DNA of 44,203 nt, taken from NCBI GenBank assembly GCA_015654635.1, contig JAATGP010000028.1, positions 1-44,203 on the forward strand. Reading direction: 5' to 3'. Made by a program: the position numbers and the translations under genes. Below, piece by piece: positions 9,242-18,400 of this stretch (position 1 is its first letter; each line of letters opens with the position of its first letter). This DNA comes from Alphaproteobacteria bacterium. GTDB lineage: Bacteria; Pseudomonadota; Alphaproteobacteria; Micropepsales; Micropepsaceae. Below the pieces are notes generated by a model. That model was not told the DNA's origin, did not search any database, and saw only the letters and a program-made list of their open reading frames with translations.

Positions 9242-10132
9242 ATGGCGATCCGCATCCTGCAATTCGGTACAACTGGTCAATTGGGGCTGGAGATTTTGCG
9301 GCTTGGTGAAAGCCGCAGCGATATCGCCCTTCGCGGCGTAACGGCGGAGGAAGCCGATTTTCGTTATCCCGAACAGATTGCAGCGGTGGTGCGTTCTTCT
9401 AAAGACGTCGATATGGTTGTGAACGCGGTTGCCTATACGGCCGTCGACAAGGCGGAATCCGAAGAGGACTTGGCCCGGCTGATCAATGCCACATCTGTGG
9501 CCGCCTTGGCGGATGCCTGCGCGGTGAGGCGCATTCCCCTTATTCACGTTTCGACGGACTATGTTTTCGACGGTAGCAAGCTGGCCCCCTATGTCGAAAC
9601 GAACGATGCCAACCCGCTTGGCGTCTATGGCCGTACCAAACGCGAAGGCGAGCTTGCCATCGAGGCTGTATCAGCACGTCACGTCATCATACGCACGTCG
9701 TGGCTTTACAGTGCGCACGGCACCAACTTTGTAAAGACTATGCTTCGCCTGGGAAGTGAGCGCGAAGAACTGCGCATTGTGGAGGATCAGAGGGGAGCGC
9801 CGACATCCGCCGCCAATCTTGCGGAAACGATATTGGTCATAGCGCAGGCAATCGCCAGAGAACCCGACAATGCCGAGTTATTTGGTATTTTCCATTACTC
9901 TGATGCTGGCGAAACCACTTGGCGGCACTTTGCAGAGGAAATCTTCGCCCAGAGCGGTCTCAATCCACGAGTCATACCCGTGCGTTCGCATGATTACGTG
10001 ACACCGGCCCGGCGGCCTTTGAACTCGCGGCTCGACTGTTCAAAGGTTGAAAAAGTCTTCGGCGTCCGCCGGCAGGATTGGCGCGCCGCGCTCAAGGAAG
10101 TGCTCAAAGAACTAAGCAGGGGGCGCATATGA
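9242..10132 (+). CDS. rfbD: dTDP-4-dehydrorhamnose reductase
   Basis: RfbD/RmlD makes the final reduction to dTDP-L-rhamnose using NAD(P)H. The 296-residue SDR protein opens [17 protein letters not shown], the nucleotide-binding loop. It carries [10 protein letters not shown], the substrate-binding segment of the family, and the YxxxK catalytic pair in [10 protein letters not shown]. The ATG at 9242 matches the family start. The stop overlaps the rfbA start as ATGA. Motif content and length are normal. Confidence 0.95.
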   Translation: MAIRILQFGTTGQLGLEILRLGESRSDIALRGVTAEEADFRYPEQIAAVVRSSKDVDMVVNAVAYTAVDKAESEEDLARLINATSVAALADACAVRRIPLIHVSTDYVFDGSKLAPYVETNDANPLGVYGRTKREGELAIEAVSARHVIIRTSWLYSAHGTNFVKTMLRLGSEREELRIVEDQRGAPTSAANLAETILVIAQAIAREPDNAELFGIFHYSDAGETTWRHFAEEIFAQSGLNPRVIPVRSHDYVTPARRPLNSRLDCSKVEKVFGVRRQDWRAALKEVLKELSRGRI

Positions 10133-11001
10133 AGGGTATCATTTTGGCCGGTGGTTCGGGAACGCGGCTTTACCCTTTGACATTGGCACTCTGCAAGCAA
10201 CTCCTGCCGGTGTTTGACAAGCCAATGATCTACTATCCCCTGTCGACGCTGATGTTGGCGGGTATCCGTGACATCTTGATCATTACCACGCCGGAAGACC
10301 AAGAAGCGTTCCGCCGCTTGCTCGGCACCGGTGACAGGTGGGGGATCCGCCTTTCCTATGTGGCGCAGCACCGGCCGGAAGGGTTGGCGCAGGCCTATAT
10401 TTTGGGTGAGGAATTCGTCGGCGGTAAACCTAGTGCTCTCATCCTTGGCGACAATATCTATTTCGGCCATGGTTTGCCGGAGATCCTGACGCACGCCGCC
10501 GCGCACCGTACGGGCGCTACCGTGTTTGGTTATCGGGTTCGCGACCCGGAGCGTTACGGTGTGGTTGAATTCGACGGTTCGGGCCGCGCCATTTCGATCG
10601 AGGAAAAACCCGCCAAGCCAAAATCCAACTACGCGGTCACGGGCCTTTATTTCTACGACGGCCGGGCACCAGACTTCGCGCGGCAGATTAAGCCGTCGGC
10701 GCGCGGTGAGCTTGAAATCACGGCGCTTAACAATATGTACTTGGATGTTGGCGCCCTAAACGTCGAGCTGATGGGACGTGGCTTTGCCTGGCTCGACACG
10801 GGAACCCACGACGCATTGCTTGATGCTAGTGATTTCGTGCGCATCCTTGAAATGCGCCAAGGTCAAAAAGTTGGCTGCCCGGAAGAAATCGCCTATCGCA
10901 TGGGATATATCGATCGTAAGCAGCTTCACACGCTGGCACATGGATTGGAGAAAAGCGGTTACGGTCAGTATTTGCTTCAGCTTCCCGAGTCGGAAGATTG
11001 A
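10129..11001 (+). CDS. rfbA: Glucose-1-phosphate thymidylyltransferase
   Basis: RfbA/RmlA couples glucose-1-phosphate and dTTP to dTDP-glucose, the entry step of the rhamnose pathway, and is normally feedback-inhibited by dTDP-rhamnose. The 290-residue protein has the nucleotidyl-transfer signature [20 protein letters not shown] at the N-terminus, [20 protein letters not shown] next and [13 protein letters not shown] at about 105-117. It is the last of the four rhamnose genes, and the order B-C-D-A is common in proteobacteria. The hairpin terminator at 11257 is the first strong stop signal after it. Confidence 0.96.
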   Translation: MKGIILAGGSGTRLYPLTLALCKQLLPVFDKPMIYYPLSTLMLAGIRDILIITTPEDQEAFRRLLGTGDRWGIRLSYVAQHRPEGLAQAYILGEEFVGGKPSALILGDNIYFGHGLPEILTHAAAHRTGATVFGYRVRDPERYGVVEFDGSGRAISIEEKPAKPKSNYAVTGLYFYDGRAPDFARQIKPSARGELEITALNNMYLDVGALNVELMGRGFAWLDTGTHDALLDASDFVRILEMRQGQKVGCPEEIAYRMGYIDRKQLHTLAHGLEKSGYGQYLLQLPESED

Positions 11002-11256
11002 GTGTGTGTAACCACCGGTGATGTCCCTGGCCCGCATTGTAGGCTAGGGTGTTGATAGGCATCGCAAAGGGCTTCGTGGATCGTAAAGATGGCGAAGTCG
11101 GACGGTGGCAGTAGCGTGTTGGACGAGGTAGCACCATCGAATGTTGCCAAAGGCACCAAAATGACTTCGCACCTCTGATCGCGCCAAGCCTGGGGGGGAA
11201 GTAGCGGTCTACCCATTGCTTTTTGTTAATCGTTTTTTGCCGACCTATCCGCAACG

Positions 11257-11288
11257 AGCCAGATCCTAGGCGATCTGGCTTTTTCTTT
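11257..11288 (+). terminator. Rho-independent terminator downstream of rfbA
   Basis: A perfect 9-bp stem, AGCCAGATC (11257-11265) with GATCTGGCT (11272-11280), encloses a six-base loop and is followed by TTTTCTTT. It lies about 255 bp beyond rfbA. The bases between (11002-11256) hold no gene I can support. Confidence 0.85.
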
Positions 11289-11406
11289 GCCCCATCGAGC
11301 GAGGGCGCGCCGGCACGCTCGGCTTGCAACACTTGCGACCGCATAGGGCGCCAACCTGCGCACAGCGAAAAAAGCGGAATTTGCCGCGAGATACCCGACA
11401 TCCGTC

Positions 11407-11444
11407 TGTTGCAAACTGATCTCCATGATACCAGTGTTGCAACA
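11407..11444. other. Bulged inverted repeat before the zinc-ribbon gene
   Basis: TGTTGCAAACTG (11407-11418) pairs with CAGT (11432-11435) plus TTGCAACA (11437-11444), giving a 12-bp stem with one bulged base and a 13-base loop. It ends 20 bases before the start at 11465. It could be an operator or an mRNA hairpin. There is no T-tract, so it is not a terminator. Confidence 0.45.
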
Positions 11445-11464
11445 GGGCAGGGCAGTGAAGCAAA

Positions 11465-11665
11465 ATGGCAAAATGTGTCGAATGCCGTGTGCACATCAGC
11501 AGAAATGCCATCCGGTGTCGACGTTGCGGCCGAATACTGCCGAGCCTCAGCCGCCGCCGCCTCTTATGGATTACCGTCTGCGTTGCGACAATCGCGGCGG
11601 TCCTTATTCTCTTTTGGCTAATCCCAGATCCAACGGCGATAGAGCATATCGTTGCTGACGGCTAA
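11465..11665 (+). CDS. Small zinc-ribbon membrane protein
   Basis: The 66-residue protein has an N-terminal treble-cysteine layout, KCVEC then RCRRCGR (CxxC at 4-7 and CxxC at about 18-21). This is the usual half-size zinc ribbon of small bacterial proteins. One hydrophobic helix follows (about 34-53) and a short tail. A zinc-binding head anchored in the membrane is the likely design. The role is unknown. No close co-directional neighbour suggests an operon, and a bulged inverted repeat lies just upstream. Ribosome binding is weak (GGGCAG). The regular Cys spacing makes a chance frame unlikely. Confidence 0.6.
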   Translation: MAKCVECRVHISRNAIRCRRCGRILPSLSRRRLLWITVCVATIAAVLILFWLIPDPTAIEHIVADG

Positions 11666-11803
11666 TTGCCCGAGGCCTGCAAGGCATAGCAAATTTTCCT
11701 TGAAGGAAAATATTTGCGGCGCGAGCCCTCCTTCGAGAAAAAGCCGTATATGGTGACGTAAGCGGGTTCCACGCAGAGCAGCAGAGACTGCCCCGGTCAA
11801 GTT

Positions 11804-13084
11804 TCACGGTCCCATGACGAACATAGCGACGCTTGCCGCGGCCATCACGGCAGCGGAGATCCAGCCGAAGACCGCCAGCCATCCCGAAATTACGAAGCGG
11901 CCCATCTGCCGGCGATTGCTGGCTACCAGCATGAGCGCAATCATGATGGGAACGGCGATCACCCCATTGACCACTGCGCTCCAAAACAGCGCCGCCATGG
12001 GATCGAAGCCGGAGTAATCGATAACGAGGCCGAGAGCGCACGCCGCGGCGATGACACCGTAGAAGCCGACTGCTTCCCACGGTTTGTGATCGAGCCCGCA
12101 TTTCCAGCCGTTGGCTTCGCCCACCGCATAAGCGGCAGAGCCCGCCAGCACGGGGATCGCCAAAAGGCCGGTACCGATAATGCCGAGGCTAAAGAGCGCG
12201 AAGGCGAAGGGACCGGCGATCGGTTGCAGGGCTTTGGCCGCGTCGGTGGCGGTTTGGATATGTGTCTGGCCGCTGGCATGTAAGGTGGCAGCGGTGCTCA
12301 GCATGATCGCAAGGGCGACGAAATTGGAGATCGCCATGCCGGAGAAGGTGTCGATCTTGATGCGTGCGAGCGCTTTCTTGGCTTGGCGAGGTGCCTCGAT
12401 CAATGCCTTGGTCTGCGTCACGGCATCAATTTCTTCGACCTCCTGCGCGCTTTGCCAGAAAAACAAATAGGGGCTGATGGTGGTACCGAAAATCGCAACG
12501 ATGGTGGTGGCCGAGCGTGACCAGTCCAGCTGCGGCAGTATCAGTTGTTGCGCCGCCGCGAACCAATCGACCTTGACGATAAACAAAACGCAGACATAGG
12601 CGAACAAAACCAATGTCAGCCACTTGAGAATGTTGGCATAGCGCCGGTACGGGATGATCATCTGCAAGATCAGCGAAAGCACGGCAAAACAGACGGTATA
12701 AAGATGCTCGTTACCGCCCGCCACCAAGGCGCTGACCGAACCCATCGCCGCCAAGTCGGCGCCCAGATTGATAGTGTTGGCGGCAAAAAGCAGAACGACA
12801 ATTGCCATCACTGCCGGACGGGGCAGGATATCGCCCATGTTTTTTGCCAAGCCAGAGCCGGTGACCCGCCCGATCCGGGCGCTGACCAACTGTATCGCGA
12901 CCATCAAGGGATAGGTCAAAACCAGTGTCCAGAGCAGGCCATATCCGGCTTGTGCGCCAGCTTGGGAATACGTGGCTATGCCGCTGGGATCGTCATCGGC
13001 GGCGCCGGTGATAAGGCCAGGGCCGAGCTGATCCAGCAACGCAATCGAACGAACCTTTCGGCGCAGCGAGAAGGTCTTCGTCAT
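11804..13084 (-). CDS. Nramp-family divalent metal transporter-like protein (non-canonical site)
   Basis: The 426-residue protein has about eleven membrane helices and the Nramp/SLC11 layout. Canonical members take up Mn2+ or Fe2+ by proton symport using a DPGN motif in helix 1 and a MPH motif in helix 6. Here helix 1 reads GAADDDPSGIATYSQ (DPSG at 32-35) and helix 6 reads TTISPYLFFWQSAQE (201-215), with no MPH. The metal-binding Met and the nearby His are therefore absent. Such changes define Nramp-related clades whose substrate can differ, including magnesium transporters. Substrate cannot be assigned here. It is transcribed alone toward the zinc-ribbon gene. I found no metal riboswitch in 13085-13329. 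Confidence 0.8.
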   Translation of the reverse strand: MTKTFSLRRKVRSIALLDQLGPGLITGAADDDPSGIATYSQAGAQAGYGLLWTLVLTYPLMVAIQLVSARIGRVTGSGLAKNMGDILPRPAVMAIVVLLFAANTINLGADLAAMGSVSALVAGGNEHLYTVCFAVLSLILQMIIPYRRYANILKWLTLVLFAYVCVLFIVKVDWFAAAQQLILPQLDWSRSATTIVAIFGTTISPYLFFWQSAQEVEEIDAVTQTKALIEAPRQAKKALARIKIDTFSGMAISNFVALAIMLSTAATLHASGQTHIQTATDAAKALQPIAGPFAFALFSLGIIGTGLLAIPVLAGSAAYAVGEANGWKCGLDHKPWEAVGFYGVIAAACALGLVIDYSGFDPMAALFWSAVVNGVIAVPIMIALMLVASNRRQMGRFVISGWLAVFGWISAAVMAAASVAMFVMGP

Positions 13085-13281
13085 TTGGGCATCCTACGAA
13101 AAAATCCAGGTTTTATGGCTTAACGGGCGTGGATGAGCCCATATGCAAGGCAATACCCAAAACCTTCCAGGGTTCCTTACTGCAACGGCAGTCATGGAAG
13201 GACTGTAGCCGCGTAGCTGCGTCTATGAACAATGTTGCGGGGCGACGGTGGGTAGATGGCGCGACGGCGCTTTGCACAAAC

Positions 13282-13305
13282 GCGGGCCCATTGCAGTGAG
13301 CCCGC
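13282..13305 (-). terminator. Possible weak terminator after small membrane gene
   Basis: GCGGGC (13282-13287) pairs with GCCCGC (13300-13305) around a 12-base loop. On the minus strand it is followed by GTTTGT only, so termination would be weak. Confidence 0.35.
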
Positions 13306-13329
13306 CTTTGCCGCGGCAGTGGTGGAAAA

Positions 13330-13497
13330 TCAGTAATAGTTGAGCGAGAGCAGAACGGCGGAAACTACGGCGAGTACGCCGGTAACGGCAAGCGAATAGC
13401 GCAAGGCATTGAAGGGCGCGCCGAGAACAAGAATATTCTCAACGGCATCTGCCGTTGCGCCGGAATTTTCAGTGTTGCGTTGAGCAGTAGCGAGCAT
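13330..13497 (-). CDS. Small single-span membrane protein
   Basis: A 55-residue protein starts at the ATG at 13497, seven bases after GGGGGAG, which decides the start over an upstream in-frame start. Residues 1-30 are polar (LATAQRNTENSGATADAVEN). One hydrophobic helix at about 33-52 and the end LNYY follow. I do not recognise a family. It lies 78 bases behind the Thivi_2564-type gene on the same strand and may share its transcript. Confidence 0.6.
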   Translation of the reverse strand: MLATAQRNTENSGATADAVENILVLGAPFNALRYSLAVTGVLAVVSAVLLSLNYY

Positions 13498-13575
13498 CGG
13501 CGGCTCCCCCGATCTGTTGCCTTGAATCAACGCCCGAAGGTGCGAAAGGATCCCCGGCGCTTCCCCGTTTTCCGG

Positions 13576-13767
13576 CTAACGCCCAATACGGATGTCCCGC
13601 AGCGTGTTGAGGGCGCCGGTCATTTGCAACAGCCACAGCACAACCGCGATCACGACGACCGCATTCAGTATCTGCTTAATGGTGGCCTGCATCGGAATGT
13701 AGGTATTCACCAGCCAGAGCAACACTCCGACAACGATCAATATTGCGACAACCGTTATGAGCGACAT
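13576..13767 (-). CDS. Thivi_2564-family small membrane protein
   Basis: The 63-residue protein consists of two hydrophobic helices around VNTYIPMQATIKQILNAVVV, followed by a short tail ending DIRIGR. This matches the small Thivi_2564-type membrane family as I remember it (VGVLLWLVNTYIPM and the ILN-VVV core). The function of that family is not known. It is transcribed away from the outer-membrane protein gene, and a GGAAC-N16-CATT element lies upstream. Confidence 0.75.
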   Translation of the reverse strand: MSLITVVAILIVVGVLLWLVNTYIPMQATIKQILNAVVVIAVVLWLLQMTGALNTLRDIRIGR

Positions 13768-13794
13768 GGTTCATAATCCCAAAGTTCGGATGTT

Positions 13795-13819
13795 AATGCC
13801 GCCCGCCAAACAATGTTCC
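13795..13819 (-). promoter_or_regulatory. Candidate EcfG-type promoter (CATT variant)
   Basis: On the minus strand GGAAC (13819-13815) and CATT (13798-13795) are 16 bases apart. The element ends 27 bases before the start at 13767. The -10 differs by one base from CGTT. Confidence 0.5.
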
Positions 13820-13843
13820 ATAAGAGCTTTGACGAATGCGTGA

Positions 13844-13868
13844 GGAACATTTGATCGCCGTATTCATT
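13844..13868 (+). promoter_or_regulatory. Candidate EcfG-type promoter (CATT variant)
   Basis: GGAAC at 13844-13848 and CATT at 13865-13868 with a 16-base spacer lie 46 bases before the outer-membrane protein start. The site is divergent from the element at 13795-13819. Confidence 0.5.
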
Positions 13869-13914
13869 AGCGGAACGGGAATGCTGGCGTTTATCGCCAT
13901 GCGAGGAGCCCGAT

Positions 13915-14583
13915 ATGAGTCGCTGGATTGGCATGGCTGTGGTGGTGGCGGGCTTAGCCGGCTGTGCCTTTGCCGCGCCGCAAGGTCTCTATGTTTCCGG
14001 CCAAGGCGGCGTCTCCTATATGCCGGATTTGCAAATGCGGGATGGCATTGTGCGGGCCAGCGATAGCTTCAAAACGGGAAGTATCTTCGGCACCGCGATT
14101 GGCTACGACAGCGGCAACCGCTGGCGCTACGAACTCGACTGGACTCATCAGGCCGCTGATATCGATCACTTCAATGGCATCTCCGACAGGGGCCATCTTT
14201 GGTCGATGGGCGTTATGACCAATGTCCTCTATGACCTTACGGAAGGGACGGCGCTGACGCCCTATGTGGGAGGTGGCCTTGGGGTGCAATGGATCGGCAG
14301 TTCCGTGCACGGCTTTTCCGGCAGAGCCTGGCGTCCAGCCTATCAATTGCGGACGGGCGTGCGTTACGACCTTGCGCGGCAAACGGCGCTCTTTGTTGAA
14401 TATCGCTTCGTGCAAAGCCAAGCATTGACCTTGGCAGATGGGCCGGCGAGGGCGGACCACGATTTTAGGGATCATGCCCTGATGGTGGGGATCGCTTTTC
14501 ATCCCGATGTCGACATGCTGGAGCCCTACGGCCGTGTGGCGCGCTATCTCGGCCTCGCCTCAGACGACGGCAATACGATCTGA
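13915..14583 (+). CDS. Outer-membrane beta-barrel protein
   Basis: The 222-residue protein begins with a signal peptide (MSRWIGMAVVVAGLAGCAFA, cleavage probably after AFA). Alternating amphipathic strands follow, with family-typical blocks: GLYVSGQGGVSYMPD, YELDWTHQAADIDHF, LTPYVGGGLGVQWIG and a closing FVEYRFVQSQ and ALMVGIAFHP. This is the eight-strand OmpA-like/porin-like barrel pattern. It should reside in the outer membrane, but no specific function can be read. GAGGAG six bases before the ATG supports the start. Outer-membrane proteins are frequent stress-regulon members, which agrees with the upstream variant promoter. Confidence 0.8.
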   Translation: MSRWIGMAVVVAGLAGCAFAAPQGLYVSGQGGVSYMPDLQMRDGIVRASDSFKTGSIFGTAIGYDSGNRWRYELDWTHQAADIDHFNGISDRGHLWSMGVMTNVLYDLTEGTALTPYVGGGLGVQWIGSSVHGFSGRAWRPAYQLRTGVRYDLARQTALFVEYRFVQSQALTLADGPARADHDFRDHALMVGIAFHPDVDMLEPYGRVARYLGLASDDGNTI

Positions 14584-14608
14584 CGGGCTTCACGGTTCAA
14601 TTCTGAAG

Positions 14609-14633
14609 GGAACTATTTTCTCCGCAAAGAGTT
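14609..14633 (+). promoter_or_regulatory. Candidate EcfG-type promoter (AGTT variant)
   Basis: GGAAC at 14609-14613 and AGTT at 14630-14633 with a 16-base spacer lie 28 bases before the SYLF gene start. One base of the -10 differs. Confidence 0.5.
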
Positions 14634-14661
14634 TTAGCAACGCACCCCCGAGGATAATTCC

Positions 14662-15210
14662 ATGCCGACACTGCGCAATACAGTTTTTCCAGCGGTTATT
14701 CTGGCGGCGATGATCGCCACGTCGCCCGCGCCCGCAGCATCTACGGCGGATCTCGATCGTGATTCCATGGAGGCGTTACATAGCCTTTACCGGCACAATC
14801 CAACGGCTGAAATGCTGTCACATCATGCCAGAGCTGTGCTCGTCTTTCCCAATATCGTCAAAGCGGGCTTGGTTTTCGGCGGCGCTTATGGTGAAGGCGC
14901 GCTCATTCACAACGACCATATCGAGGGCTATTACAACTCCTTTACCGGCTCCTGGGGACTTCAGGCTGGCGCGCAGTCTTACGGCTATGCGGTGTTCCTG
15001 ATGACCGAAAAGGCCGTGCGGTACATTCACGAAACCAAGGGCTGGGAGATCGGCGTCGGCCCGACCGTGGTCGTGGTCGACAAGGGTGCCGCCAAAAATC
15101 TTTCCACCACAACGCTGCACGATGACGCCTATGCCGTAATCTTCGATCAGCAAGGATTGATGGCGGGCGTCAGCATCGAAGGCACCAAGATTTCCCACGT
15201 TAAAGGCTGA
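14662..15210 (+). CDS. Exported SYLF-domain (Ysc84-like) protein
   Basis: The 182-residue protein has a signal peptide (about 1-26, ending PAPAAS), then a SYLF domain over most of its length. Matching stretches are HARAVLVFPNIVKAGLVFGG, GYYNSFTGSWGLQAGAQSYG and IGVGPTVVVVDKGAAKN. SYLF domains bind phospholipids in eukaryotic homologues. The bacterial versions are secreted to the periplasm and are poorly understood. GAGGA seven bases before the ATG supports the start. The protein ends cleanly after the domain, so it is full length. Confidence 0.85.
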   Translation: MPTLRNTVFPAVILAAMIATSPAPAASTADLDRDSMEALHSLYRHNPTAEMLSHHARAVLVFPNIVKAGLVFGGAYGEGALIHNDHIEGYYNSFTGSWGLQAGAQSYGYAVFLMTEKAVRYIHETKGWEIGVGPTVVVVDKGAAKNLSTTTLHDDAYAVIFDQQGLMAGVSIEGTKISHVKG

Positions 15211-15334
15211 TCCCTTCGCGACGGGCTCGCCGCCGGACCTATTGTGCGTTCACCGCAGGTAGGTCCGGCAGATTTCTTTGCAAGTTCCCCAGTACTGAGA
15301 AAGCAGCGGCGCGTTGGCCCGGCTCAGCGTGAAG

Positions 15335-15359
15335 GGAACATTTGTGCCTTCGCCGCGTT
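15335..15359 (+). promoter_or_regulatory. EcfG-type promoter of cyclic-glucan synthase gene
   Basis: An exact GGAAC (15335-15339), a 16-base spacer and CGTT (15356-15359) lie 90 bases before the ATG at 15450. No other gene lies between. Confidence 0.75.
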
Positions 15360-15449
15360 ATCTTATGAGAAATTTGTCCTTTTCCCCGCATTTCCCGGTG
15401 CCGGACCGTTTGCGCTTGGCATCTTAGACGGCGAGCATTGAAATTGAAT

Positions 15450-18400
15450 ATGGCAGCGATCCGTGCCTTTTGGCACAACGAATCTTTGCGTCCAGAGCCG
15501 CCAATACGCTCAGAGCTTTTTGGGGTCGAGCGCCTCGAACAACACGCTAGAAGTCTTGCGGCAGCGCAGCCAATCACCGCCAAGCGCGATGCCGGACAAG
15601 CGATTATGCCGCGCTTGTTGGACAACTCAAAGATTTTGACGCAAACGTATTGCGCCATCGTCAAGGCGGTGGACGAGCGTCAACCGATTATGCCGGCGGC
15701 GGAGTGGCTGCTCAACAATTTCCATGTCATCGACGAGCAGATTCGTCAAATCAAACGCGATCTGCCGCAAGGATATTACCGCAAGCTACCAAAGCTTGCG
15801 GCGGGTCCACTGCAGGGATTCCCGCGCATATTCGGTGTTGCCTGGGCGATGACGGCCCATACCGACAGCGTTATCGATATGCCCAAGCTGACGCGATTTT
15901 TGCTGGCCTATCAGCAGGTCCAGCCGCTTACCATCGGCGAGCTATGGGCAACCTCCATCACACTGCGCATCACCCTGGTTGAAAATCTGCGGCGTCTAGC
16001 GGAAATGATTGGAGCGCAAATCAGCGCGCAGCAGGCCGCCAATCTCATCGCCGATGGTATTATCGGCACCGAGAATACAGAGCCGGAGCCCCGCCATGTG
16101 ACGCAGCAGCGCCTGGACCTCGCGCCATGGTCAGATGCTTTTGCCCTGCAGCTGTCGCAGCGTTTGCGCGAACGCGATCCGGACACGACCGGCGCTTTGC
16201 GCTGGCTCTCCGAGCGGTTCGCTGCAGAAGGCAAAACCGTCAACCAAGTGGCGCAAGACGAATTCCAGCGCAATGGCGCGATGAATGTCAGCGTGCGCAA
16301 TGTGATCACCAGCATGCGTCTGGTTTCGACGGTCGATTGGGCCGAGTTCTTCGAAGCCGTCAGCCCGGTGGATGCTGTGCTGCGCAGCAGCAGCGATTTT
16401 GTTGCGATGGACTTCGCCACCCGGGACCTCTATCGCCGCAGGATCGAAGCCCTATCGCGCCAATCGGAGTTTGGCGAACTCGAGGTTGCGGAAAAGCTGG
16501 CAGAGGCGATGGCGCGCGCCCCGGCCACGGGCGAGGCACGAAAAAAGGATCCGGGCTATTTTCTCTTGGCGCAGGGACAGCGCCGGTTCGAGAAAAGCCT
16601 CGCCGCGCGGGTACCACTGCGCTTGCAATTTTGCCGCTTGGTGTCCGATGCCGGCATCGGAGGATATGCCGGTGTTGTGGCGCTTCTGACGGTGCTTCAG
16701 CTTGTTGCTGTTCTGATGGCCGTGGCGGAATCGGCAGGGTCGATCTGGCAAGTTCTCTTGCTGGGAATGGCCGCCTTCATTCCCGCATCGGATGTGGCGG
16801 TCGCTATCGTCAATCGTCTTGCCACCGGACTTGTCGGCGCCACGCGCCTGCCTGGCTTGGCGTTACGGGACGGTATCCCCGACGATCTGCGCACGATTGT
16901 CGTGGTGCCGACGCTTTTGACCGGCGCGGCCGCCATCCGCGAGCAGATCGAGCGCCTGGAAGTGCATTATCTCTCCAATACCGAAGACAATCTAACCTTC
17001 GCGCTGCTCTCGGATTGGGGTGATGGCGCGAGCGAACACACTGAGGGCGATGAGTTGCTGCTGCAGGAAGCAGCAAGCGCCATCGCCGCGCTGAATACGC
17101 GCTATGGCCCGGCGGGGCAGGGACCGCGATTCCATCTTCTGCACCGCCGCCGTTTGTGGAATGAAAGCGAAGGCAAATGGATGGGCTGGGAGCGCAAGCG
17201 CGGTAAGCTGCACGAACTCAATCGTCTGCTTCGCGGCGCGGACGATACCTCTTTTGTCAGTCTGGAAGGCAACGCGCCGCGGCTACCGCAGGGCATCCGC
17301 TATGTCATCACCCTGGACGCTGACACGCGCATGCCGATAGGGGTGGCAAAGCGGCTGATCGGGAAAATGGCGCATCCCTTCAACCGGCCGCACTTCGATC
17401 CGGCGCGCGGCGTGGTTGTTGCCGGCCATGCCATTCTGCAGCCGCGGGTCACACCTTCGCTGCCGGAGGGTGACGATGGCTCGCTGTTTCAACATTTGTT
17501 TTCGGGGCCGAACGGTATTGATCCTTATGCCTTTGCGATTTCGGACGTCTATCAGGATCTTTATGACGAAGGCTCCTATGTCGGCAAAGGAATTTACGAC
17601 ATCGATGCCTTCGAAAGCGCGCTCGGCAATCGGATTGCGCCCAATACCGTCCTCAGCCACGATCTATTGGAAGGCATCTGCGCGCGCGCTGGCTTGGCGA
17701 GCGATATCGAAGTCATCGAGGAGTTTCCGGATCGCTATGATGTCGAAGCGGCGCGCCAGCATCGCTGGGCCAGAGGCGATTGGCAGATGCTGCCCTGGAT
17801 ATTCGGCAGCGGCCGCCGTGGGTCTGACGGTAGCCGGCCAAAGCCGCTGCCTGCGCTCGGCCGCTGGAAGCTGTTCGACAATTTGCGGCGCTCGCTGTTG
17901 GCCCCATCGGTATTGCTGGCGCTTCTACTCGGCTGGCTGTTGCCGCTGAAAAGTGCGGCCATTTGGACGGCGTTTGTTCTACTCACCATTGCCTTGCCAC
18001 CGTTGCTGTCGGTCATTGTTGATCTCATCCCGACCCGGGCGGGTGTATCGTTGCGCAACCACCTGCGCACTCTTGGCCGTGATGCCAAGCTCGGCGTCAT
18101 GCAGATATTTTTCCAGATCGCGTTCCTCGCCAATCGCGCTTGGCAAATGCTGGACGCGGTGGTGCGTACGCTCTACCGCCTTACAGTCCATCGCCGTTTG
18201 CTGGAATGGGTGACTGCACAGCAGACGAGCGGCGAATCCGCCGTCAAGCGCAGCACGCTGATCGTGCAGATCGCGGCCGGTGTGGGAGTTGCCGTTTCGG
18301 CCGGCGCCATTGCCGGCTTTGGCGGGCAGGCGACATGGCCGCTGGCTGCGCCATTCTGCCTGCTTTGGGCGCTTTCGCCGCTGCTCGCCTTTGGCGCAGG

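Noticed and set aside
3394..11015. Short similar sequence near 3394-3410 and 11003-11018 (about AACCACCGG with flanking GTGT)
   Set aside because: Only about 12-15 bases agree and no repeat boundary or element structure follows, so a direct repeat flanking the locus is not supported.
11002..11256. Antisense frames that look like a gene remnant after rfbA
   Set aside because: No recognisable family in any of the six frames and no ribosome-binding site. Left as non-coding with a terminator at its end.
13085..13329. Possible metal riboswitch before the Nramp-like gene
   Set aside because: I could not find the conserved loop sequences of yybP-ykoY or other metal riboswitches in the minus-strand leader.
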